Of a stretch of 64,000 nucleotides of DNA, positions 34,126-43,570 are shown piece by piece. The DNA is from Morella rubra (taxonomy: Eukaryota > Streptophyta > Magnoliopsida > Fagales > Myricaceae): the NCBI GenBank assembly GCA_003952965.2, contig CM025855.1, positions 31,090,854-31,154,853 on the forward strand, in the 5' to 3' direction. The position numbers were made by a program, and so were the translations under genes. Under the pieces are notes generated by a model. The model was not told the origin of the DNA, ran no database searches, and worked only from the letters and a program-made list of their open reading frames with translations. How positions within the stretch are numbered: the stretch's first letter is position 1; the number at the start of each line of letters is the position of its first letter.

Positions 34126-34602
34126 ATGAATTGCCTCGTGGTTTCTCAGTCTCGGTTGTGCATGGCCACCATTATCTTTTATACTTGCATCTGGATCCCA
34201 TTCCAGCGACTCATGAGAGCTCTGCTCGGCATCTTGGGCCTCCTCTTTTTCACGTCTCATGATGAGCCTGCGGAGAGCTGCAATGAGACGTACCTTCCGG
34301 TGGCTAGGTTTGAAGATCTGCAGAGTCACAGCAGCAGGGAAAACACCAACAACAATGTGGACGGAATGTGCTCCATCTGCTTGGTGGAGTTCGAGAAGGA
34401 AGATATAGTGAGCCAACTATCCAGATGCGGCCATGTTTTCCACATGAACTGCATCGAGAGGTGGCTAGACCGAAATCAGTTCACCTGCCCACTTTGTAGG
34501 TCATTTTTCTTTTGCAATGTAAACACAAATTGTCATGCAAACTGTGGGGCTACTATCTCGCGAAGCCCCAGCTCGTACCAGCTGGATTCTTCTTGGCATT
34601 AA
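34126..34602 (+). CDS. Small RING-H2 E3 ubiquitin ligase
   Basis: Intronless, 158 aa. Residues about 14-43 are hydrophobic (TIIFYTCIW, LLGILGLLFF) and may anchor the protein in a membrane. The RING-H2 finger spans 82-124: C-x2-C, then C-x-H-x2-H-x2-C and C-x2-C, with the conserved Trp in ERWLD that contacts E2 enzymes. It resembles the RHA/BRH1/XERICO-type small RING proteins. Arabidopsis has a small RING gene (At4g38140, from memory) beside the PPR/mTERF6 pair, so this may be its ortholog, 10 kb away here. The substrate is unknown. The Cys-rich tail after 128 (CNVNTNCHANCG) is unusual. Confidence 0.88.
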   Translation: MNCLVVSQSRLCMATIIFYTCIWIPFQRLMRALLGILGLLFFTSHDEPAESCNETYLPVARFEDLQSHSSRENTNNNVDGMCSICLVEFEKEDIVSQLSRCGHVFHMNCIERWLDRNQFTCPLCRSFFFCNVNTNCHANCGATISRSPSSYQLDSSWH

Positions 34603-35437
34603 TCTGATATTTTCTCTCAATTAAATGTAGTGGCTGTAAATCGTGCTATGGTTATATTTCGAAGTTTCCATTTGTGCAGCAAAGTTTGGTTACTTTTATA
34701 TTATATAATCTATATGATCCTTTTCTTGGGATTTACACGCTGCACAACATCATGGAAGGAAACTTTGACACCCGCCCAAGTCTTTGAACAGAAGAGATCA
34801 GAGAAGGGAGAAAAGAAAACTCTATTGGTTTGCTTTGTTGGACAAGGCAACCTGATGTTAACTGCATGTTTACTTTTCTTTTTGGTTGAATTATAGGTTT
34901 GGTTAATCAATAAGAAAATACCCCTCTGCAACAAGTCAACGGGCCACTCTTTCTTCAAAGTCCAAAGAAACACAAGCGTGCTTTCTTCTTCTTTCTTCCT
35001 CCCTCCTCCTCCTCCACCCTTTTCTTTTTAGCGAATAGACGAGGTGACTGAATAAACAAATGGGTATCTGAGTATCGATATCAAATGAACATGGTGGCAC
35101 ATGATTTCGAGAGCCGTGATGTTGCCTACTGGATGGACCATTTCTATCCAATATATATCCAGGGAGGTATTTCCATTGAACACCCAATTACAATTGCAAT
35201 TTATGGGATGCTTGTCTCGAAGTAGGTTCGCATTTGTTTATTTGCTTAATTTATCTCCATTGTAGATTCGGAACGTTATTTTGTCGTCTGTGCCGCAGGC
35301 AGCCTGCAGATGGAGTCAAGTTCGACCTATTCAGCATTGACCTGAAAAACGTTAAGGAAATTAAAGGACCTCTTTGAAAAAGCTCTGCATGATACTGCAG
35401 GTTTAAGACCTTCATACACAAAAAACTAATTAAAATG
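34603..35437. other. 3' flank of RING gene
   Basis: 3' UTR and intergenic DNA; a pyrimidine-rich CTTCTT/CCTCC tract lies at 34980-35030. No further gene is supported. Confidence 0.4.
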
Positions 35438-36851
35438 GCTACAAGCAAGGGCAGAACCAGGGGGAGGGTGAAGGGTGGCAGCCGACACCCATTGCCCCCC
35501 CCCCCCCCCAATTAGGTCCTAGACGGCCTGGGCCCGATCCCCATCAGGCCCAAGCCGTTTTTTATTTTGCTTATAGGCAGAGTGAAACGCACTGTTTCAC
35601 TCTGCTTTAAAAAAAAAAAAGTGGAAAACTGCGTCCCACTCTCAGACTCAGCCCCTGCCCGACAACAACACTTAGCCCTTCTCTCTCTCTCACTCTGTTT
35701 CTCTGATTCTCTCAACCCTGACAGCCACAACTCTCTCTCTGCTCGTTGCCCACTGGCCACCGCCGACGGTCAGCCACTCCCCCATCGGCCGCCAGGTAAA
35801 CTTTTATTTTACTGATTTAATCTCTCTCTTTCTCTCCCATATCTTGATATCTTCCCTCTTCTCTCTCTCTTAGTCTTACTCTCGTTCACTACAGCTTTCG
35901 CCCCTGCCTCCGCCAGCCACCCACCACCACCAGTCCACCAGCCACTTCTCTCTCTCTCTTTCACAGAATCACGGACTGGTAATGCTCACTTCTCTATTTT
36001 TTTTTCCCCGAATTTGATTATTTTGATATAATGATATTTGCATTGCTAATATTGGGGATTTTTTTTAGAATTGAAATTGATTTGAAAATTGAATATTTGA
36101 ATTTGTGGATTGATGTTATGCATCTTTGTTCTGTGGATTGTGTGATATGTTAAACAATTAGGGAAAGAAAAAAAAAAAAAAAGGCTTCTGCTGTTAGATT
36201 GTAGTCCTTTTAGTTTTCATTTTCACTTTCACTTGTAATTGAATTGTTACAGAGGTTGATTGTGACTAGTTGTTCTAGCGAAATTTTTTAGTCTTTGTTT
36301 GTTGTGGCCTTGTGGGCCTGTGGCTGCTTGCTTCATGAACTTGTAAATTCTTAATTCTTTTCCCTACACTCTATGATTTGTGTATCAGAGTATTAAACTT
36401 GTTGTATTGTAAAATAATCTTTGTTCATAATTGATAAAACAGTGGGAACTTCTTAATGACAAGATTGATATTTACATCAACATGTGGTCACTGTTTGTTG
36501 CTTGTCCGATCGAGTTTCCCCTTGAGGTCACTGTTTATTGTTGTTGGATTTGTTATGAAATATTTGGAAATTATGAGTTGATATATTATCGAATATGTTT
36601 TGTTTTGTTTAGATAATGGAAAGGTATTTCACAAAAAAAACACGAAGCGTGGAGACATCCAATACTTCTAACGTGGCTGCCAATTGTCACCTCTCAATAG
36701 CAGTACATAGTACGATACATGTATTTTAATATTTTTAATGTTTTTCGTCTTTAATTTTCGTTATTGTAATTCTAAGACACTTTTTATATTATGAAGGAAA
36801 CCTTTTTATTTAAAAGAGAATACCCATCCTGGTTCAACCACTGGTTACAAG
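35438..36851 (+). mobile_element. Non-autonomous hAT transposon with 8-bp target duplication
   Basis: The element body is 35446-36843 (1398 bp). Flanks are GCTACAAG (35438-35445) and GTTACAAG (36844-36851), an 8-bp target duplication with one mismatch, as hAT elements make. Ends are imperfect inverted repeats: CAAGGGCAGAACCAGG at the left, CAGTGGTTGAACCAGG at the right (reverse complement). Inside are a C run (35494-35510), CT-rich leader exons with GT donors (35795, 35979), and a start ATG at 36616 followed by MERYFTKKTRS, like the first residues of hAT transposases with a TTF/zinc-finger MYM-like N-terminus. The rest of the transposase is missing, so it is an internal-deletion derivative. 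Confidence 0.75.
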
Positions 36852-37383
36852 TCCCTGTTTTCATACGCAGATCAAATTTGAGGGGGCCAGCTTGATCCGG
36901 CCTTATAAATCTTTCTTCTCCCTATAACACTTCAAGGCACTTTCCTCCAGTTCGTTGAAAAGGACAGGAAAAAAAAAAGATTTTCTTTTGTTTAATTGGA
37001 GGAAATGGAGCGTGGAAGGCAAGTTGGCACGAAAATACTTCCCTTTTGAGAGAACTATCCCGTTTTCCCCACGTTTAGTGGAGGGTAATTTGAAGAAAAT
37101 AGCGCTAAGTCTAGGATATATAGTAATTTACAAATTGTGTTATTACCGCACACACTACACACGCATGATCAACAATATACTTCTAAGATCTAGCAGTAGA
37201 AAAGTGACAGATTTACGTGATTCGATCGACAGTGTACCTATATCTTAGGAGAGTGCCACCAAATTCTGCTATGTCGAGATCGGTCAAGTTATATAGTAAA
37301 TTAAAAACCAATTAGTCCTTGACAAACTAAATATTAATTATGTCCAATGAGTCAATCCTCTCTACTCCACTTCTTTATGGTGG
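36852..37383. other. Intergenic DNA
   Basis: No recognised gene. The open frame 36955-37248 lacks similarity to any family I know. Confidence 0.4.
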
Positions 37384-37757
37384 TTCTATTTCCTTCGTTC
37401 GAAAAATTTGGTCATTTATTATAGCAATTCAGTATTACTTTCATATTTATTATTAAAAAAAAAATGAAACAAGTTAAAAAAATGAATCACTTGTTTCAAC
37501 AAAGAAATTTATAAATATTGAAGTAGTCAATAGTGGGATTACCGTTATCCTTTTATAATTAAGAAAATGAACCACTTGCTCCAACAAACTTACCGGACAA
37601 TTAGTATATATTTAGATTATTATGAAATTCACAAATGAAGTATTTAATAATGAAATTACCGTACTTATCGTTTTGAATTAAAGAATCTTTTTCATGTTCC
37701 TAGCTATAAAAGAAAAGAAAAAAATTGTCCATTTGTTGGGGATATCAAGGGGAGTAG
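37384..37757. mobile_element. Stowaway-like MITE, decayed
   Basis: Left end reads CTATTTCCTTCGTTCGAAAAA. The right end, reverse complemented, reads CTACTCCCCTTGATATCCCC. Both resemble the CTCCCTCCGT-type ends of Stowaway elements. The interior has two similar blocks (AATGAAYCACTTGYTYCAACAAA near 37482 and 37567). Ends are diverged and target sites uncertain. Confidence 0.35.
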
Positions 37758-37867
37758 AAACACATAACAACTTAGCTTAGACCTGATTTTACATTTAAAA
37801 ACTTTGCTGCATATAGTCACTTTATGCACGTTATCATTCTAATCCAAAATGTCCATAATTTTTTTTT

Positions 37868-38270
37868 GGAGAAAATACACTTTTCACCCACAAACTACCG
37901 GGATAGTGACACATTGCACCCCAAACTACCATCTTTAAGACATTGCACCCTCAAACTCAATGTTAGAATGTTAGACAGACTACTACTTTGGACTACTACT
38001 TTGACACATTACACCCTTCAACTACTAATATTAAACACTTTGCACCCTTCATTTAACAATAATACCATTAAGAAATTAATGAATTGACAACAATATCTTC
38101 AATATATGCAAAATGGGTTAAGGCATTATCATCATTTTAGTATAAAAATTTGATAAAGGGTGCAAAGTGTTAAAAACTGGTAGTTAGAGGGTGCAATGTA
38201 TCAAAATTGGTAGTTTAGGGTGCAAAGTGCAAAACCTATGATAGTTCGTAGGTGAAAGTGTATTTTTTCC
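37868..38270. mobile_element. Inverted-repeat element with iterated TTTGCACCC motif (full copy)
   Basis: Terminal inverted repeats: GGAGAAAATACACTTTTCAC at the left, GGAAAAAATACACTTTCACC at the right (reverse complement), with ACRAACTAYC continuing both. The left arm carries CACCC/GCACCC about every 30-40 bp (37906-38050) and the right arm the complementary GGGTGC copies (38157-38222). The arms fold back on each other around an AT-rich core. Nothing in it is coding. It is a MITE in form, but I cannot assign a superfamily. Confidence 0.75.
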
Positions 38271-38699
38271 TTTTTTTTTTCAGATCATTGGGGTGTCGCC
38301 CTCGCCCTCTGTGACTTTGTCCTGCATTAAATTGGATACTTTTTTTTTTTCTTACTAGACAAAGAAAAAGAAACAAAGACTTTGTTCATATATATAATCT
38401 CAATTTTCATGGAGAGCGAGTTAATGCTTTGATATGATTATCTTTTTATGTCTTTGTGAAACACGTGGCAATAAAATAAAAAGGCTGCAACATTCCTGCA
38501 TATTAATGTATGTATATATGCTTTTCCTCTGCTTTTACGTGTTTCAGCTATTTGACTAATAATATTTTTTTATTTATAGAATGCTTTCATCATACTTTTT
38601 GACTTTGAGTATTGATCAATCATCAATTTCCTCATTTTTTTTCTTTCACGCGTTGCTTTAAAAAATGTTTAAACTAGAGGATAATTCTTCTTGGGTGGT

Positions 38700-38815
38700 G
38701 CGCACAGTATTAATCCCACAGCTTTATGTACGGTTAGTCTGAAATTTGTCTAATAATAAGAACATTAATACTACCCTCACGGGACTCGAACTGGACACGC
38801 CTTGCTTTTCTTGCT
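38700..38815 (-). mobile_element. tRNA-related SINE-like repeat
   Basis: On the minus strand a B-box-like CCAGTTCGAGTCCCG (38781-38795) is followed by GTATTAATG, GACTAACCGTAC and TGTGGGATTAATACTGTG, an order that recurs in plant short repeats. No clear A box or poly-A tail was found. It is not a functional tRNA. Confidence 0.35.
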
Positions 38816-38889
38816 AATCTTCTTTAATTGGAGAAACGGGCTTTGGGTTGACTTGGAAATGAGGGATTCTTGAATACACTATACTGTGA

Positions 38890-39144
38890 TTGGGAATGGG
38901 CCAAAAGTAATTGACCCAGCTCACGTTTACGTCTCAAAATCCAGTCTCAGTCAGCCGAGCCCATCAGAATGCTGTGGTATTGGGCCAGAGGGGCATCGTC
39001 GTAAGCCCGTTCAGATTTCATTCGAGGAATCGAGAGGACGAAAGAAACAGAAGAAGACAAGAGAGAAGACGAAACGAAGCTGCTCTTCGGCTTTTCGAGC
39101 TTTTGCGCAGTGGCATTTGATATCCTCGCCAAACAGACAGAAAA
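38890..39144 (+). promoter_or_regulatory. Promoter and 5' UTR of AP-1 sigma gene
   Basis: Two site II motifs TGGGCC lie at 38897-38902 and 38981-38986, followed by a purine-rich leader (39020-39080) and a start codon at 39145. Site II elements are common in promoters of constitutively expressed plant genes. Confidence 0.5.
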
Positions 39145-41492
39145 ATGGTAAAAGTTGATTTTTTCTAATCAATTAGTTATTAAGTAGATTAATCTGAATG
39201 ATATGGATGTTAGATCCGGAGCTTGTTTTTGCAGTTTGATGTTTATTAGTGACAAATTCCTGATATATCTCTGAAATCTCATGCTGTGGTGGTCTTTGGA
39301 GATGGATCTTGGGATCGATCTGCGTGTTCTTTGCTTGCATTTATTTCCTTCCGGTGTTGTATTTAGATTTTGCATTCACTGCCGCTATTCTCTTAGTCAG
39401 AAAAGAAACTATTCTTTTTTTTTTTTTCCCGCGGGGGGGGTGCGCTTTGGCTTCTGTAAGTTCTGTATTTGTCCATTTTGGTTGAAATTTGAAATCAGAC
39501 CTGCATTTTTCTATTTGTCTTTGGATCTGAAGGATAACTCTAGAACAGGGTGATGATGGTTTGGGGAACTTAAACTTTTATTCTTTGTTTGGATGGCTAT
39601 GTCGTTATTCTGCTGCGTTGGGAATCAGGGCGGTGAGATAGTAAGACATAGCACTCTCTAGAGTTTTGAGGGACTGTGTTCTTTCTTTCTCAAAAGCTGG
39701 GTGGTTTCTAGGTTGGCATCTAGCCAGCCCCGAACATCTGTGGGTTTCACGCCTGTTCTCGAGGTTCTGCATTTTTATATCATACTATTTCAGTTACAGA
39801 TGGTAGTAGGCTTGCTTTGTGTATTAACAGAAAGGAAAAGTGATGGAGCAATTGTGCTTCTTGGAAACTGTTAGTACAATTGTGATCTGCCTTGCTAATA
39901 ACTGCACTTCACTCATTGAAGAAAATGGTGCTGTTTTAATTGTTTATCTATCCGTGTAAATGTTCTTACTTGCCAGTATTAGGATGTAGGCTACCTATGC
40001 ATGCCTCAACCATATCATTCAGTTAGAAATATGGTGATGTTCTCCAATATTGACATCATCACATTAATGTTTGTATGCCTGGTGTTTACAGATTACTTTC
40101 CATCACTTTTATGTGACTTAACTGTATAATGAATCTAAACCTAAGGTATATACCTTTGCTGCTTATTTAATATTTCTTGTTCCTGTACTTCTTGTAGATT
40201 CACTTCGTGCTTCTTATTAGTCGACAAGGGAAAGTAAGGTTGACAAAATGGTATTCACCTTATACGCAGAAGGAGAGAACTAAGGTACTAACCCCCCTTT
40301 TTTGTTGTTTTTGGTTGATTGTTAGTTTGTACTTGTTTCCAATTACCAAGACTTTATGTAATCATTGGTTTTTGGGGTGCTATTTTTTTTCAGCTCGTTT
40401 TTTCTTTTTCTATTCCTGCTTTTAGTTCACTTCTGAGAATATTGTTATTGCTTGTGAAAATGAGGTGCATTTTTTTTTTCAACTTTGAGATTCTTTCTCG
40501 TTTTCTTTTCTGCTCAAGATCAGTCACTATTTGATAATCTATCCTCATATTAAAATGCATTTCTTGTAAAGGTGTTACGTGAGCTAAGTGGAGTGATCCT
40601 TACCCGAGGACCCAAGCTCTGTAATTTTGTCGAGTGGAGAGGATATAAAGTTGTTTATAAAAGGTATTGCAAGAACATTACCATTTTTGCTGTCATAGTG
40701 AGAATCTCTTTCTTGATAAATCTTCTTCGTCATCTTAGACTTGAGCCACTGAGCTGCTTCCAATAATGTGTTGTGTGCAGGTATGCTAGTCTGTATTTCT
40801 GCATGTGCATTGATCAAGAAGACAACGAATTGGAGGTCCTTGAAATAATTCATCATTATGTTGAGATTCTGGACCGATACTTTGGCAGTGTTAGTGACAC
40901 ATAATCTTTGGCTCATCTATAAGAGTGCTCCAGTATTTTTCTTTTCAGTTGATTTTGATAAAAGATGGACTTCCTAAGTAATTTGTTCATGCTTTGCAGG
41001 TCTGTGAGCTGGACTTGATCTTCAACTTCCACAAGGTATGTTCACTTTGCGTGCCTTATGGCTAACATTTATGTTTCTTTGGTGGTTGAGGATACTTTAT
41101 ACGTCCACCTATCTGCCATTTGTAAATTGTTGCTGCTTTAAGGGGCAATTTCAAATGTGCGTCCATGTTCATACTTCATTGGTCTTTTGGATTTTCACTT
41201 TGCATGGATGCGACACTCATTTGTTTCACTGTTCCCTGCATTTTAACGGGAAGGCGTACTATATATTGGATGAGCTATTGATTGCTGGCGAACTTCAGGA
41301 ACCTAGCAAGAAGACAGTTGCACGTTTGATATCTGCGCAGGTATACTTTTTCCCTAGTCTCAATACCTTCGTTTGGCAACTTCCCATTTTTCTGACTGCT
41401 TTTTCACTGTTGCTTACTAGGATCAATTGGTGGAGGCCGCAAAAGAGCAGCGCAGTTCAATAAGTAACATAATCGCTCAGGCTACGAAGTAG
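39145..41492 (+). CDS. AP-1 complex sigma subunit (clathrin adaptor)
   Basis: Seven coding exons: 39145-39147, 40198-40284, 40572-40663, 40781-40889, 41000-41035, 41254-41340 and 41421-41492. Together they encode 161 aa, exactly the usual length. Exon 1 holds only the ATG. All introns are GT-AG and the phases close. The protein starts [20 protein letters not shown] and contains [37 protein letters not shown] and [18 protein letters not shown], all diagnostic of AP-1 rather than AP-2 or AP-3 sigma. The subunit sits in the AP-1 core at the trans-Golgi network, where with gamma-adaptin it helps bind acidic dileucine cargo signals. The exon 6 acceptor (AACGGGAAG) is purine-rich and looks weak. 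Confidence 0.96.
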
Positions 41493-42779
41493 TGCACAGG
41501 CATTGTAGATGCCTAATATACGGGTGGACATTGAATTACTGTTTGTATCATTCTTTTTATGTCTGTTTTTCTAATGACTGCAATACACACCTTTTCTTGT
41601 GTTTGTGTTTTGGAGGTGTACGAGTGTTCTCCAAATTTTCTTCAATTACATGTATTTACCTGCAAGGGTCTCATTTGCAGTTACGTGCAGGGCAAGGAGC
41701 TGCCCCGATTCATTTCTGTTTACTTCTGATATCAGTATTATCTTCCATTTGTTACATACCTTGCCCTGCACCGATCCATTTCTGTTTTCTTCCTGATATC
41801 AGTATTATCTCCCATTTGTTACATATCCGGCTCGGTCTTGGTTGCTGAGATTAGAGTAGTTGGATAAGTCACTGCTGGAACCCTCCATGTTTCTATTTCT
41901 GTTTGCCATTGTCCCAGGAAAACAGGGCTCTGGGATTTCGGTTTGACAATGGAACGGGATTGTTCGTGGAGACTGGTAGACTAGCCGGGCACTAGGAATA
42001 ACTACTCCATGGTATCTTTAACCCTGTTTTGAAAGGTCTTATCATCCGAGTGCATCGGTTTTTACTTAATTGGACAGGTGAGGGGATAGTGATCCCGATG
42101 GTCGTGGCGGCTGTCAAAATAGGAGGCCGTAGCCTATTTCTCGAAGTAATAACTTCGAAGTGGAAAGTGAAGATAGTAAAGTAAGCAGATCCAAACGGCC
42201 TTCCCTTCTGTAGTCAATTTTTGCTTTATTTAGAACATATACTAACAGCAATGGTCATTCACTAATATGGAATCTTTATGGCATAGTCCCCCATAGAATC
42301 GGATAGAGTCTGCACAAGTGCTATTTGTGTGGATTATACCTCGTACACTCGTTCTCCCATACAACCCAACACAACCTAAATAAACCATGTCATAGAATCC
42401 TTCCTGATGGCCGTTTCTCTTCCCTTGATGATCTGTAATTTCTAGTATCTGAGTTGAGGTAGCCAGGCTTCAGATAGAGGCAGGACCAGCATCACATGAT
42501 TCAAGTTTGGTGACATTAGAACTCCCTGCACAGTTGATTCAAAAAGTATTGAGCGTAGAACCTAAAGGATTAACGTAGATAATAATGTGCACAGAACTGA
42601 TTTTAAGCAACTCTAGAGGTCTTTGTCCACAATGGGTCCTCCACAAGACAAAAAAAAAAAGAAAAAAAAAAGACGATAATTATTATGATCACTGTGGTGG
42701 AGCGAAACACTTGGAACATTTTGGCTTCTGTTTGCTGTGAGAACAAAAGGAAAGGTATAATGCTGATCTAATTTTAATA
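41493..42779. other. 3' flank of AP-1 sigma gene
   Basis: 3' UTR and intergenic sequence. A direct repeat of about 67 bp lies at 41701-41830 (TCATTTCTGTTT and TGATATCAGTATTATC blocks twice). A possible stem-loop lies at 41908-41957 (CCATTGTCCCAG pairs in part with CTGGGA and GACAATGG). No gene is seen. Confidence 0.45.
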
Positions 42780-42784
42780 AGGGT

Positions 42785-43139
42785 TAAATATTGCAACTAT
42801 GAGGTTTTAGCACTTTGTACCCTAATCAATTCCTTTTGTCATTTATATCCACTAACTATTAATTTCAGACACTTAAAATTTTTTAATTAATTTGAACAGA
42901 AAATGATTTTTTCACGTGTAGAATGACAATTTTGCTCCCATAATTTTTTTGACAATAGCCATTTTATGAGAGAAAAATTGTAATTTTAAAGACAAAAAAC
43001 ATAAATTTTTATCCAAACTGATAGAAATTTTTAGTAGAGGGTGCAAAGTATCTGAAATCAATAGTTGATGGGTGCAATGTAATAAAAATAATATATAGAA
43101 GTGCAAAGTGTCAAGACTCCAAAAATATGAGATAAATGC
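42785..43139. mobile_element. Inverted-repeat element with GCACCC/GGGTGC motif, member 2
   Basis: Left arm: GGTTAAATATTGCAAC, AGCACTTTGTACCC. Right arm: GAGGGTGCAAAGTATCTGAAATCAATAG, GGGTGCAATGTAA, AGTGCAAAGTGTC. The arms are complementary around an AT-rich core. It is related in motif but not closely in sequence to 37868-38270. It abuts or slightly overlaps the next element. Confidence 0.6.
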
Positions 43140-43515
43140 ATTTTGCACCCTCTAACTTTGAAGGCCTTACATTTTGCACCCCTATCTATTATTTTTGTCA
43201 CATTGCACCCACTATTGAATTCAGACACTTTGCACCCTTAGTTAAAATTTTCCATCAATTTTTTTTTGTCTCAATCTCTCTCTCTAAAAATAGGGAGAGA
43301 AAAAAATTACTTACCCTAATAAAATGGTCACGGCAAAAAAAATTATTTAGAAAATTATTATTTTGCACGTCAAAAAATCATTTTTCGTCCAAAATTAATC
43401 GAAAATTTTAAGAGATGATGCAAAGTATCTGAAATCAATAGTTGGTGAGTGTAATGTGACAAAAATAATAGATTTGGGTGCAAAGTGTTATGATCCCATA
43501 ATTGAAGAATGCAAA
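43131..43515. mobile_element. Inverted-repeat element with GCACCC/GGGTGC motif, member 3
   Basis: Left arm has TTTTGCACCC at 43140, 43173, 43202 and 43230. The right arm has the reverse forms TGCAAAGTATCTGAAATCAATAG (43420-43442) and GGGTGCAAAGTGTTA (about 43477-43491). The right arm repeats the right arm of member 2, so the two neighbours are the same subfamily. The element ends about 55 bp downstream of the PHOT2 stop codon. Confidence 0.65.
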
Positions 43516-43570
43516 GTATATTTAAGCCCAAAAATATTTATGACTTTCAATAAAGAGCCAATACGAACCT

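Noticed and set aside
37868..38270. Regularly spaced GCACCC words looked like a CRISPR or satellite array
   Set aside because: Spacing is irregular, the two arms are complementary, and the ends form inverted repeats. This is a eukaryotic foldback element.
38781..38795. Possible tRNA (GTTCGAGTCC)
   Set aside because: Only a B-box-like word is present; no acceptor stem, anticodon arm or A box can be drawn.
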